Source: Pinus tabuliformis (lineage: Eukaryota; Streptophyta; Pinopsida; Pinales; Pinaceae). From it: a stretch of 64,000 nt of DNA. How positions within the stretch are numbered: the first letter of the stretch is position 1; every line of letters begins with the position of its first letter. The notes under the pieces were generated by a model. That model ran no database searches. It was not told the DNA's origin and saw only the letters and a program-made list of their open reading frames with translations. Positions 31,205 through 43,400 of the stretch are shown in pieces. Position numbers and translations under genes: made by a program. The stretch spans positions 917,196,979-917,260,978 of the forward strand of contig CM062815.1 of NCBI GenBank assembly GCA_031772625.1. The letters are read 5' to 3'.

Positions 31205-32725
31205 GGGCTCTTACACATATTGATCCTCCATGTTCCCTGAGATGAAAAAACAAACTATCTCCATCTTTTCTTATTTACTTGCCTATCAATATGATCAGTG
31301 GGTTGATGAGGTCATGACTGAAATATGGCCCACTATTGAGATTATTTTTTAGAAGAAGGAGTTAGTAAAGAGATATAAATAGGTCATTGAAGAGGTGAAA
31401 GAAGATTTAGGATAGAAGGTAGGTGAAGCCACTCCATTGATTAGGATTCTAAATGAAAAGACTAAAGAGGAATTAGAAGAGTTTGAAATTGTAGATAAGA
31501 CAAAGAAAATTTTGAAGGTGAGGAGGGTCCTTACAAAAAAGAACTTGATGCTTTAGCTGGAAAATAAGTGCCAGAATTTAGAATCCAAAATTCAAAAGTT
31601 CCACAGCAAATTCAATGTGCTAAATCTAAAGGGGCTGCCAGGTTTGAAAGGAATTGGAGACAAATTGGTTAGGTTAGATAATTATCAGAATAAGTTATAT
31701 ACTATAGCCAAGGATAAGTCAAAGTTTTCCACCATCTAAGGAAGAATCATAGGAAAATCCTTCATGGAAGCTTTGGATTTCAACTTTCTTAACAAACATA
31801 AGATAAAGCATTTATTCATTGTCAAACCTAGTTTTCAAAAGTACACCGAGGTGGATGAAAGCTACATGAAGCTAGTTAAATTCTCCACTCCAGATGAAGA
31901 CATATGGGAAAAATTGTGCAAGTTACTTAGGTAAAACAAATTTTCACCTTCACCGACAAAGCAACACTTTTTCATGCTAAGTCACAACAAACATTCCTCG
32001 AAGATAGTGCTAGAGGACTACAATAGTTTTAGCTGCCTACATTTATGTACTATTTTTAAGATATTTTGTAAAAAAATCTTGATATTTCCAATCAAGATAT
32101 TTTGTTAAGTTTTGTATAAGTACTTCATAGGTCGAAGTACAAATGTTGGGACTTGTATCAAGAAATCATACTTTGATGTAAAGTTGTTCACTGAGTTAAA
32201 ATTGATAATTTCATTAATCCAGAAGATTGTTCCAGGATTCATGTGTCAGGAAAATTGGTGATGTTTTTCCTCTTGTAAACTTGTTATATCTTTGTTTTTC
32301 ATATGTCTCTCTTATCTGTATTGTTTAAAAGAAGATGAAGGGATGAGATTGTTTAATTACACTATGTCTTGTATTATATGCAATATATATGTTTTCAAGC
32401 TTAGATTAAATATAGAATTCATGTTAAAATTATCTAAGTTTAATTGAATCTAAATCTTTTCCTCCCTCTTACTCCACAAAGCTTCAAAGATCCAATAGAT
32501 TTCCTACCTTTCCCTATGTCAAATCTATTCTAATAATTCTATATCTGGTCACCCTAAGACTTCGAATACATTTCCCAATGACCTTTCTTGCAGTTTCAAC
32601 CAAACATTTCAAAAAACCAAACTCTACACCTAATAACTAGCATAAAATCCCACAACAAAAAAACTAAATCCAATAGAGAGATCCATATCTAAGTTTCGAA
32701 GGGCTAGCTTCTAGGCTTAAAAGTT
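31205..32725 (+). mobile_element. Element Z, old divergent relative of the X/Y LTR
   Basis: About 31280-31930 encodes, in decayed form, the C-terminal part of the LTR coiled-coil protein: the order DQW, a Glu/Lys-rich helix, LIRILN, VLT, NLxLQLE, KGLPGL, then KHLFIVKPSFQKYTEVDE parallels Y (DQW, MINVLN, VLT, NLVQTLE, RGLPSL, NHLFEVAPNFYKYTEAEE). The tail (to 32725) keeps the order of landmarks of the Y LTR tail, such as ACTAGCATAAAATC and the AGAGAGATCC region. B is inserted at 32721-32725 (AAGTT). The left boundary is uncertain. Heavily broken, much older than X and Y. Confidence 0.65.
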
Positions 32726-33778
32726 TGTCACGCGGAAAGAGTCGTTAGTGCGGACACAACCGACCTTCCTAGAAGCCTAAGACTTTCTAGTGACAAACAA
32801 GACAAATAAGAGCAATCCTTCCCTAAATATGCTTTTACAATATGAGAAATCAAGTGTTTAGATCCTACCTGTAATCCAACACTGTTGTAGTAGTCCAACT
32901 TCGTTGATCCGGATGAGCTCCTCCTTCTCTTCGAAACCTGCATTCACTAACAATCAAACGATTAAATAGCACCTAAATATCACATAAAATAAAACATATT
33001 TAACATATAGACCAAGGAGTATATGAAACAACTCATAAATAACAAATTGTTGAGAAGAATGGACTAATTTGTATTAAAAGGTAACAAAAGGAACCATTAC
33101 AACCTGAGCCTTGGTGTTGTGCAAGCTCCTCCCAGGGTCCACAAGAGTTCTCCCTTACTCTGATCAGCTCACCCACCTCCCAATGGAAACAAGTAAAGAT
33201 GGTAATCTCTCCTCACAAGCTTCTACAAGGAAGTCCTAATTCTAGCAGCATCTACCCTTAGGAATGTTCAACTTTCAACCTCCCCTCCCTCTGGTCCAAT
33301 GCATGTATTTATATTGCTGTAGAGGAAGTTAATCAGATCCACCATCAATGGGATAAGCCCCTCTTTTGGGTGGGTTAGCTCCCCTCTTGATGGGATAAGT
33401 TCCTCTTCTATAGGGATACATGAACCATCTGGAGGTGCTCCATACACATCAAAAAAGCTTCTAGAATGCTCTAGAAATAACCACAAGTAACTTTTTTGGA
33501 GTGAAACTTGCACTTATTGACCTTTACAAGAGTATGCACCCATTGCTTTACATACAGAGCATATAAGTACGCAGGTATTGTGAACTTGGATTGCGTACCC
33601 GCAGGTAAGGTTGAGAGAAACTGCGTACCAGAGATAACTTGACTTTAAATGACTTTTCTCTCTTTCTTTGAGTTTGACATGGAAAGAAGAGGCATGAGAC
33701 TTTCCAAGGAGGATAGTATGATAGGTGATGAAGCCATACAAACTGCAAATAGTCATGGTGACATTTTTTAGTGTAACA
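32726..33778 (-). repeat. 3' LTR of element B
   Basis: TGTCACGCGG...GTGTAACA. The module at about 33530-33645 has GTATGCACCC, AGTACGCAGGT, TTGCGTACCCGCAGGT and ACTGCGTACC. Confidence 0.92.
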
Positions 33779-33793
33779 GATTGCCCCCTAAAG
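33779..33793 (-). other. Polypurine tract of element B
   Basis: Minus strand CTTTAGGGGGCAATC abutting the LTR. Confidence 0.85.
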
Positions 33794-35536
33794 TGCGAAG
33801 CCTGAAATAGATTAGGGTTTCAAAACATCTAGGAAGGGTGAAGTACTTTATCATTTCAAGGATTATCTTGTGGAGAGCCTGGTCAGAACATGCAAATATT
33901 CAACACAAAATACATATATAGGATGATATCATCGCTGAGGTAGGCATTCCCATACTCAGATTGAAAACTTTAACTAACAATCTAACTACTACTCTGATAC
34001 AGGAATGATTTCGCGGTACATCACAATTATAGACTTTTGTAGACACAGTATGGACGCAGCCATCTGTTTATGATTAGTCTACTATATAACGAATACAAAA
34101 CTCCTTGCAGCCTGGATGGTGGAAACTAGATCCAGGGTCTTCATTTCTACTTCCCGAATTGGTACGAGTCTATCCATGCGAATAAATGAGTCGATGTCGA
34201 ACATGGTAGAAACCACTTGATTGCCAGTCGATGATGTAAATTGTTAACAAGTGTGAGAGAGACCACCAGTGATGTCAATGGTTCTCAAAGTACCCAGTAC
34301 AATCCATGAAATGTGAATGAATGGGTTGTTGTCGAACACGTCACGGAGTCCTTTGATCGAAATTCAATGATGTAAACTGTTGTCAAAGGCGAGAAACTTG
34401 CCATTGATGCATGCAGACCTCAAGGTACTGACGATCTCTAAGTCATCTTTCTAGATAATGTGCTGATGTCGATAGAAAGCGACCCGTTGCAGGCAAACCC
34501 ACAACACGAAATCATTGAAGAAATGTTGCTGTAAGGACTGACTCAGGGATGGTCAAAATTGATGACAAGTATTTTGCATATGAATGGTTTATTTGCAGAG
34601 ACCTCATGAACACATAACGACACGACAGATGGCGTGGTAATGATTGACCCAAAGTTAATACCCAGAAATGGTTTCAAAGTAGTTTGACCAACTTTAAGGC
34701 AAAAGATTTCCCAACCCAGGTGAATACAAAGTGTCATGTTCAAGAGCGGTGACAAGGTTCTTCTGTAACAAAGGATAACAAATAGGTTCATTCTTCTCTC
34801 TTTTCCCCCACCATTTCTGGCAAGTACCTCTTTACTTTTTACAAGCTTGAGGAGGATAACATATGCTTGATTATAAGCTCATCCTTCGGATGAGTCCAAC
34901 TTAGTTTAGATTCGGACCCTAAGAAGGAGTGGTCCGTTCCTGTTTGTAATCGAACAGGTCCTTTACTGTGAAATTTTAACGAGTCCAGCATAGGAGAAAC
35001 TCGGCGTTTTTCAGTTTTAGAGAGTCTGTAAAAACTAAAGAAGACTCCATAGTGAACTTTTTCGTAAATTTGTGTCTCCCAAGCCTGAAAAAGTATAAAA
35101 TAATACCTGAGAGAACTGCTTGATCTTGCGACCAAGGAGTACTTTCATGTTTAGTGCCATTGACCTGAAAAGTAAAAAGCGATCAAGGACACGTCGTTTT
35201 ATTTCCAATATCGATTTTGAAACGACAAAAACCCGGCAATCTTTTCGTGTTTTTACGGTCAGAAAAGGGCTATAAGAGGACCGTCTTTTAATTCCATTTT
35301 AACAAGTGTAAAAGAAACGCTCAACAATCTTTTCATGTTTTAAGAGTCAGAAAAGGGCTTAAAAGATGACTCTGATTTTTTGGTTCGTGAAAAATGATAG
35401 TTTACCCTAAAGTCCCTTTGTCCTGCACAAAAACAACACATTACTCATACCTGTTTAAGATAGGCAAAAATACATTGAAAAATATCTCTTTATGGTGAAA
35501 AATAAACAAACCTAGCATTCATTTATCCAAAAAACC
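33794..35536 (-). other. 3' UTR of element B with hairpin repeats
   Basis: Non-coding. Parallel in sequence to 2635-3900 of A and 9000-10263 of D, then about 34960-35350 with hairpin repeats (stems such as CTTTTCGTG/CAGAAAAG and CTTTTAATTC/TGTAAAAG around TTTTAAC(A/G)AG). The last ~150 bp lead into the PMD promoter. Confidence 0.7.
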
Positions 35537-35666
35537 TATAAAAAGACCATTTACCATGTCATTTTTACCATTTTACTGTTGAGGGAGAGAAAAGGGCTTT
35601 TGGCAAGAAACTTCCCGTGGACTTTGCGGAGAATCCGACCGTCAGAATCGAACGCCGTTTCACCAG
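35537..35666 (+). promoter_or_regulatory. Putative promoter and first exon of the B PMD gene
   Basis: TATAAAAAG at 35537-35545 and a splice-donor-like CACCAG|GTATTC at 35666/35667, the same spacing as in D although the sequences have diverged elsewhere. Confidence 0.55.
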
Positions 35667-35746
35667 GTATTCTACAACATCCTTCTCTTAATTTCCATCC
35701 ATTTAGAATTCATTTTTAGGCTTTTATTTGATTTTTTGGAGGTCTT

Positions 35747-35935
35747 GGGGTTTCAAGATGCGCCCTTTGGGGTACGCAGGTCATGCACTGCTGACCTGCA
35801 TACCCCGATATTTTCTCAATGGGGAAAATATCAGGCGTACGCACCCGGCCTTAAGGGCAGCTGCATACATACGCTCTGTCCCTAAAAGCCAGGGTGTGTA
35901 CCGCGCAAAACGCATTTTGAAACCCTCATATCTCC
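35747..35935. repeat. GC-rich imperfect palindrome with GTACGCAGGT words (B)
   Basis: The ends GGGGTTTCAAGATGCG and CGCATTTTGAAACCC pair. Inside are GGGGTACGCAGGTC, GACCTGCATACCCCG, GGCGTACGCACCC, CATACGCTCTG and GTGTGTACCGCGC, plus an inner ATATTTTC/GAAAATAT hairpin. The positional counterpart of 8127-8315 in D, with GTAC in place of GGAC wording. Confidence 0.8.
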
Positions 35936-36002
35936 AAAATTTTAAAATTTTTAAAAATTTATGGACTCTAACAGATGTTTTATGATGTGCAGGGTGCACA
36001 CC

Positions 36003-37217
36003 ATGCTTGATTGGCGTGAAAGAGAACACGAGGACGTTGATTTGGCCACAATAAATGATCAACCCTCCATTGATGCTTTGAAGGCATGCGGTCTCTACAA
36101 GTACTGGGCCATAGCTGGCATGAGGGCCCAAGTGCCATTCCTACAGTGGCTGGTTGAAAGGTGGAACATTCAGGAACAATGCTTCTACATCGGAGGGCAC
36201 CAGCTCGAGATAGAGCCCTTTGACATATATTTTCTCACTGGTTTTCTTAATAGGGGCGAGCAACTGACTCTCTCCGGGACTAGACCGGGTGGCCAATCCC
36301 TTGCTAGCCTCCGGCTAGAGTGGTGCAACAATCAGAACCAGGAGAGAGGGATAGAAATCAAATATATATCCCTGCCTGAACTTATGGTAATTGCCTTTAC
36401 AGTTACCAGACTTTGCGGTGCAACCGCCTTACACATTGCCACCGGGTCCCAAATGCGGATGGCGATAGATTGCTACCGAGGCACCATTTTCAACTGGTGC
36501 GATGCTGTGTTGACCAACATAAAGGGCCAACTGACTAGGGTAAAGAACGGGCAACTAAAGACCTTTGGGTATGGGCCTTTAGTTGTGAGCTTTGCCCTAG
36601 AGAGAGTTCCGATGCTTATCCCTCAGCATCTCACTGTTCCGTCTGGGCCACCTCGGGAGGCACAGTTGGTACGATGGGTTATGGTGATGGCCCGGCATCC
36701 TGATGAGAGAGCGGGAGTTGTTCGATTTCCTGTTGGTTACTTTCACTGGTTGGAGACCCAGGTCTTCGCGATTCAGGACTTTCCTTATGCCGGAGTAGAT
36801 TTTTGCGGTGATCTGGACATGGTTCTTCCACGTGGATAACAATGGGACGACAGAGATATTTCATTTTTCACACATTTTTTAAATTATTTAATTTTTTATT
36901 TGTTTTTATATCGTCTCAAAACTGACAGTGACAATTTTCAAAATGCAGATGTAGGCCCATAGCGTCCGGCCAATCTCCGGCCATTCAAGAGGAGAGTACC
37001 AGTTGCACCAGCACCGGCTCCACAGGATGCGGCCGTAGAGGCCTTAGCCGAGCTGGAACAGGACCTTGAGCGTCTCATGGCGGACATACCAGAGACGACC
37101 ATAGATGACATTCCTATTCGACTTCAGCGCTATGTGGTTGCAGTCCCAGGACCTATCAGGAGGTTCCTGTGTAGGGTAGCGCGGGCAGTGGTCTCGTATA
37201 GAGAGCACCACCAGTGA
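36003..37217 (+). CDS. Antisense PMD protein gene in element B
   Basis: The same gene as in D (6831-8050), antisense to B gag-pol. The main exon (from ATG 36003, open to 36839) holds the PMD core ALKACGLYKYW, FLQWLVERWN, FYIGGHQLEI, then a conserved C-terminal part (FNWCDAV, KTFGYGPLVVSFALERVPMLIPQ, FPYAGVDF). An AT-rich ~95-bp stretch corresponds to the D intron, and the last exon-like part ends at 37217. Amino-acid similarity to D is high along the whole length (about 75-80% by eye), higher than expected for drifting non-coding DNA of the same element. Part of a fossil element; diverged from D. Confidence 0.72.
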
Positions 37218-37280
37218 TTGGCTAGTCACTTTTTGTAGACACACATGACATTTTTGGTTTTTTGTACTTATCATTTTTGC

Positions 37281-37311
37281 CGATCATAAGGTGTTTTTCA
37301 ACCTATGATCG
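37281..37311. other. Conserved hairpin between convergent PMD and RNase H genes (B)
   Basis: CGATCATAAGGT, loop GTTTTTCA, ACCTATGATCG. The counterpart of 6740-6770 in D. Confidence 0.7.
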
Positions 37312-37425
37312 AAGACGATGTATATTTTTTGACACACTCCTATCTATATATATATCATTATTACCGGCTTATCTTGTTGAACATGTGTGATTAAATGTTA
37401 ATGTGTTTTAAATTTACATGTATGA

Positions 37426-40400
37426 TTATCGCAAATGTCTGTCTAACATTCGAGAAGCAATTGCATCTGCTAATGTATTAAAAGACCTTGGAATATGTTG
37501 ATATTCAATGTAATCAAATTCACATTCCAAAAGACGCACTCTCAAAAATAACCTTAATAACACTGGATTTCTAATGGCATAAACTCTATTAAGCTGTAAT
37601 ACAACGAGTTCAGAATCTAACCTCACTATCAAACTCCGAATCCCAAATGTAATGGATTCAGATAATAATTCAATCACTGCACTGTATTCTGCAATGTTGT
37701 TTGTTGTTTGACCGAGGCTCACCCCATGCATAGAAACTAACTCGTCAGAGGGCGAATAGATAACCTAGGCTGCGGAAGAGATATTTCGTGTACTACGACA
37801 AGCACCATTAGTGTTATGGGGAAAAATGCCTATGCAGGACGATCCTATCCACCTAAGGTGTGACAGTGCCTTAGCAACAAACAGATACAGCTACTTCGGT
37901 TTCTTCCTTTATGAAATGTGAAAGAGGGGAGATTGGTAGACTTACCGTTGTCTTCTAGTTGTCCCTCGATCTAGATCCTCTTCTCTTTGGGTGTCCACAG
38001 CTACTTGCCTCCTCGCTTGCTCAAGAAAACAGCTACTTGATTCCCACGAGATCACAAGAGAACAACTACTTGTGACAAGAGAATAGCTACTTGCGACAAG
38101 AGAAGAACACAACACAAAGGCAAATATACATATTCATAAATGATTCAGGATTAGAAGTAAATCAAATATATTAATGCAAATCATACAAAATACACCAGCA
38201 TATAGGAAAGAACCAAGATAGCTTTATTGATTGATAACAAGGTTCAGGAAGAGATACAACCCATAGGGCTCCAATCTAGCATCTCCTTCCCAGCAGAATG
38301 GAATTCCTTCTTCAGCTCCCTTCAAAGCATTAAGCACCCAATGATCCAATCTCAAACCAACAGCAATTCTTTGCAATAACAAAATTCCAGCCTCTAGATC
38401 TCATGGAGGAGAGATCTATATATAGTTATTTTGGAGAGAGGATGAGTCAGCTTGAGATCTGACTAGTGTCCTCTCCCTCTCTCAGTTCTTGAGTCCACTT
38501 GGAGGTTCTTGCTTCCACTTGGAGATTTGGAACCTCTTACTCATCACCAGTCAAATTCCCTGATGCAAGTGTCATTTTGGAAGCTTCCTGGGCATTGACA
38601 CATTGAGGAATGAGCCTGCCACTTGTCCAATTACGCTCAGCATAGGTAGCCTTTGTTGGAGTTGACATTCAATGCAGGTAGATAGTGGAGCAATTGACAT
38701 TCAGCGCAGATGTTCAGTGGAGCAGTTGACATGATCCAGAAATGACTTGTTTTTGAGTGTTTTCAGGTGGAGAACTTCTGTGAATTGCTGTGGTTAGATG
38801 GCCTTGTTCCTCTAGGGGTAGGAACAACATGTTTAGGGACTTTGGATCCCTTTATTATGGACATTTCATGCTCAATGTTGCAAGGCACAAAAATGTCTAT
38901 AACAGTTGCCCCCTAAAGTATGAGGGTCCGAAGTTCATCCATTTGCTGGGAGGAGACCTATAATAAGATACAATACAATACATTATGATTCATACTGCTT
39001 TCATGATCTAGCTGAGGCGGGCATTCCCATGCTTAGCTTTATAAATTCATTTTTGTACATAGAACAGACGATCGTCTAATGGTAGACTGATAATTTTGGT
39101 GAAATTATCATCCTTTGAGTAGGATGATCATCTGCTGCAATGATGTACATGTCAAATGTCTTTATTTTTCCTGAATATATATCGCAGCCCGGATGGATGA
39201 AACTAGATCCGGGGTCTTCAAACTCATTCGATCTTCACTCTAAGTACAAGTCAATCCATGTGAGAATTGCGCTGAAGTCGAACATGGAAATACATCGCTT
39301 GATTACCGGTCAATGATGTAAACCATTAACAAGCGCGAGAGGAGTCACCGATAATGATAATGACCCTCAAGGTACTGCAGTACAATTCACGTTGTGTGAA
39401 TAAAGGACTTGGCGTCGAACACCATGCAAAATCTTCTGGTCGAAGGTCATTGATGTATACCTGTCGCCGGAAGTGAGAAACTTGCCATTGAGGCATGCAA
39501 GCTTCAAAGTACTGAAGGGGTTGTTCCTAGATCAACTTCTTGGATAATGAGCTGATGTCGACAAGAAGCGATCCGTCAAAGGAGGGCCTTAATGAATCCC
39601 ACATAAATGACATGGAATGGAGCTAATGATTTTAATGGAGGTGAAAACGATCTGTGACATATGATTCAGGGTGGCGGTCATGAATGGATGAAGGATAATG
39701 TATGGCAGTGGATGGGACCCGGTTGACTCTTTCTGAACGACTTCTCTTGAACATATGGCGACAATGATGCGATGGATTGGTAGCATTACCCCAAGTATGG
39801 ATGGTATGGCGAGATCATGGTGATGTGACAGGTGAATGAAACAACCCAACCCGATTGTGGTACGGAGGAAAAGTGTCATGTTCAAGAGCGACCTGCTACC
39901 ATCAAAGTTTTCTTGATTTTCTCCCAATTTTTCCCCAGTCATTGCTAACCAGTACCTCTTTATTTTTGTCAAGCTTGAGGAGGATAACATATGCTTGTTC
40001 TATAACCTGCCCTTCAGGCAAGCCCATCGCTATGTTTTAACGAGCCTAGCGATAGTGAAACTCGTTCTCGTCTAAAGACAAGTTTGTCGCTATTTAGTGA
40101 TTTTAACGAGTCTAACGACAAGGATAACTCGGTTCTTTTCATTTTTAGAGAGTCTAAAAAGATACATAAAGTTAACTCCGAAAGTCCTTTTTCGTCATCT
40201 AATCCCTTAAGTCTGAAAAAGTATAAAACAATATAGAAGGGATGAGTTTTCGATAGTTTTAACGAGCCGAACAAAACAAGCGCTCGATCTTTTTGTGCAA
40301 TAATCCCTCAGGTCCAAAAAGATTAAAATCTAGAGGAGGGATAGCTCTTCCGGTCGTTTTAACGAGCTGGAAGGCCAAAACTCGGCAATCTTTTCATATT

Positions 40401-43400
40401 TTACGAGTCAGTTGAAAAGAGCTTAAAGAAGACCCGTCTTCTGAGGAACGAGTGATGAACAGGGTTAGCAGCTAATTCCAGGTACAGGTTGGAATTTTCC
40501 AATCATGGCAGTGTCACAAGGATGGCTAGGTGAAATCACTCTTCGCAGCTGTTCCTCAAAAAGGGTAAAAAATCATATGGAGGTGAACGATCGGCCAAAT
40601 GAAAAGTGGAGGTGACGGTGCAAACACGACCAAGGCTTTTATGGCAGATGAAGTTACATACACAATGGTTATTTACCGGAATAGGTTCATTTTTTAACGA
40701 GCTTGAATGCGCCAAAACACTGCTCGGACTTATGTTTATTTTTTAATGAGCATGAACTATGTGCTAAAACTGCTCGGATCTTGCGTTTATTTTTGAACGA
40801 GCATGAACTTTATGCTAAAACTGCTCGTTTATACCAGTCATATGATAAGAGTGTCTCATTGGAGATCGCTATTTTTTATGGAGCTTCATCTCACCACGCT
40901 TTGCTCCAGATCCTTTCGTTATGCAAGTTCGGAAACGACTAATCCTACGAGTTTAAAGGGTCAGAGGTCCTAAAAATTTAAAAAATAAATAGTCGCCCCT
41001 TGCTTGCACTCCAAAAGGTTTGCATGCCCCCAGGCATAAGACAGAATTTCAAGCTTACCTCTTCTTCTTTTCCGTCAAAACATTTGTTTTAATGAGAGAG
41101 GCTTACCACTTTCAGGTTACCCAAAGATTGTCTTGTTAGTAGTTTAAACAAAACACTTCCTCGGCAATGTCTACCGAAATAGACAAAGGTGGGTGAAAAA
41201 TAGTTTATTCCACTCACATAACTTTGACAAAAGAATCCTATTTTAGAACAACCCCTCTTCCTCTACGGACGGGGTACGGACTAGTCATATTCTCCCGCGG
41301 AAACCTACCCTATACCCAAAGTTTTCTGCCGAAGTAGACCAGGACGCATGCCCCCTCGGTTCCAGTCATATCCTCCCGGATTACTTACGCTCATCAGGAG
41401 TACGGACCGTGGGTTGAGACACTTCTTGCGTGAACAGACCATTTAGGGATGGTATATGACTATTTGCGATGCGTGATCTGGGGAATGAAAGTTGGTCCAC
41501 GAGCTTGACCATTCTTCCTTCATGCGGAAAACACATTACTCTAAAGAGTGATGAGACGATGGCTCCCATGCAATATATATAGTCTCGTCCAAGGAGTAGG
41601 TTATAATCCAAGGGTCCTTGAACTACCATCACGTTCATCTGAACGGTCTTCCCTTTCAATGTTATGGGAACATTGGGGAGGATCCCTAAAGGGCGACTGG
41701 TTCCCTTATCAAAGCCTGATAGATTTCTCATTTAAGGAAAAAGCGCAGGCGAACCAAGCGCTTTCCAAGCAATAGAGGAAAGGATACTCACAGATGCCCC
41801 TTCATCAATAACTGTACCAGCCATTACCATTCTGTATATTTGGACAATAATTCTGAATGGTATGCTAGCTGGCAAGCGGGGTCTGCCTAGATGGTTCCAG
41901 TCAAAGGACACAACCAGGTTGCTTGGTGGTGGGACTGAATAGACGGCTGGATAGCACTCTGATGAACTTCCTTCCTACGATAAAGGAATGGTGGCATTGC
42001 CCCCTTGATCATCAGAGTCAGTGCTGATGAAGAGAATTTGGACGGTGTCGTCTTTATTCTCCTCTGTGATGGTGTCATTCGAAGATAGAGCCTCTGAAGG
42101 AAACACCGGGTCAACTACCGTTTCAACCTTTTGACTTTCGTCAGGTATGGATTCAGACGGTTCATCTTCAATGACAGGTGCTTCGGCTGACCACCTGGGC
42201 GGGTCAGCCGGATTCTCAACTAGCGAGGGACTTGGCAGGAGTTTTTGATATCCTGGAGGAAGATGCGCTCGTAATATCGGGCGATCTTCCAAAACTCTTT
42301 TCGCCTCGTCTAAGAAGGGACAATGGTGGATGGCGTGATCGCCTTCACACAGTCTGCAGGGAAATTTAGTTTTCCCACTCTGTCCTGGGGCTTCACTCCC
42401 ACTAGTTGACGGTGAGCAGTCGACATGGCTTTCGGAGGTCGATGCTACCGAATTGTGCAAACGGGGGGACCAGTCTCTTAGTATCCGTGGGATACATGGA
42501 CAATCTCTATGGAAGTGGTCTCCCCTGCATATGACGCATGGCGATTTAGGCCTTATGAGTGCTGTTTGTGGATTTTTGTTAGATGACACTTGTTTGCCCC
42601 CAGTCGCCTTAGGCTCCTTCTTCTTCTTTTATTTCTTCTTCTTCTCCTTCTTCTCCTTAGGAACCCGGTTCTTTGTTCGACCAGTTCCGTCAAGCGAAGA
42701 GGAAGGAGGAGAGGAAGATGAAGTGGAAGGCTGGTGGGCAACTCTCGTCTGATCTAACTGTTGACTCGACTATTCAGGAATTATGGTATTCTGAACGACA
42801 TTGGTTGAAAAGAGCCAGACTAGTAGGCCAATTGTCAGTCCTGGAAGCGACAATGTGGCCATGTGGGGCGCACCAACATCTCCCCAAGAGGAGAAGGGAC
42901 TAGGACTTCCACCAAGGGGAAGTCCTTGGTTGGTGTGCTCCATCTTTTCAACCTAAAGATTAACGAGGGAATAATGGGTGATTGTTCTGTTTAAAATAAA
43001 TTGTTAACGATGCTTTAGACACAACTTGCTTTTTCACTTTTAAAGAGTCGAGAAAAAGCTAAAGATGACTCTAGTCTCCTTCGATGTTTTAACGAGCCCG
43101 AAGTGACAAATGCTCGGATGGACTTTTTCTGTTATAGAGTCTGAAAAAGGCCAAAAGAAACTGCTCTAGAGATCTAGGCAGAGGGTGTGCCAAACTTTTC
43201 GCAAAACCGCAGAATACTTTTTACGGTACGGGCGGTCGATCTTCGTGAATGCTGTGTTCACTGCATTGCAATCAGTAGGGCGGCCGACACAGTTTCCTAA
43301 GGATAAAGGATATATGCCTATAGGGGTCTCCCAATATATACGCGACGGTACGTGGGAGCACAATCCGTACTAGCACTATTGTCCCTCAGGAGGAATCACC

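Noticed and set aside
41548-43373. Plus-strand ORFs inside element C
   Set aside because: Antisense shadows of the protease and zinc-knuckle regions. Unlike D and B there is no PMD-like gene here.
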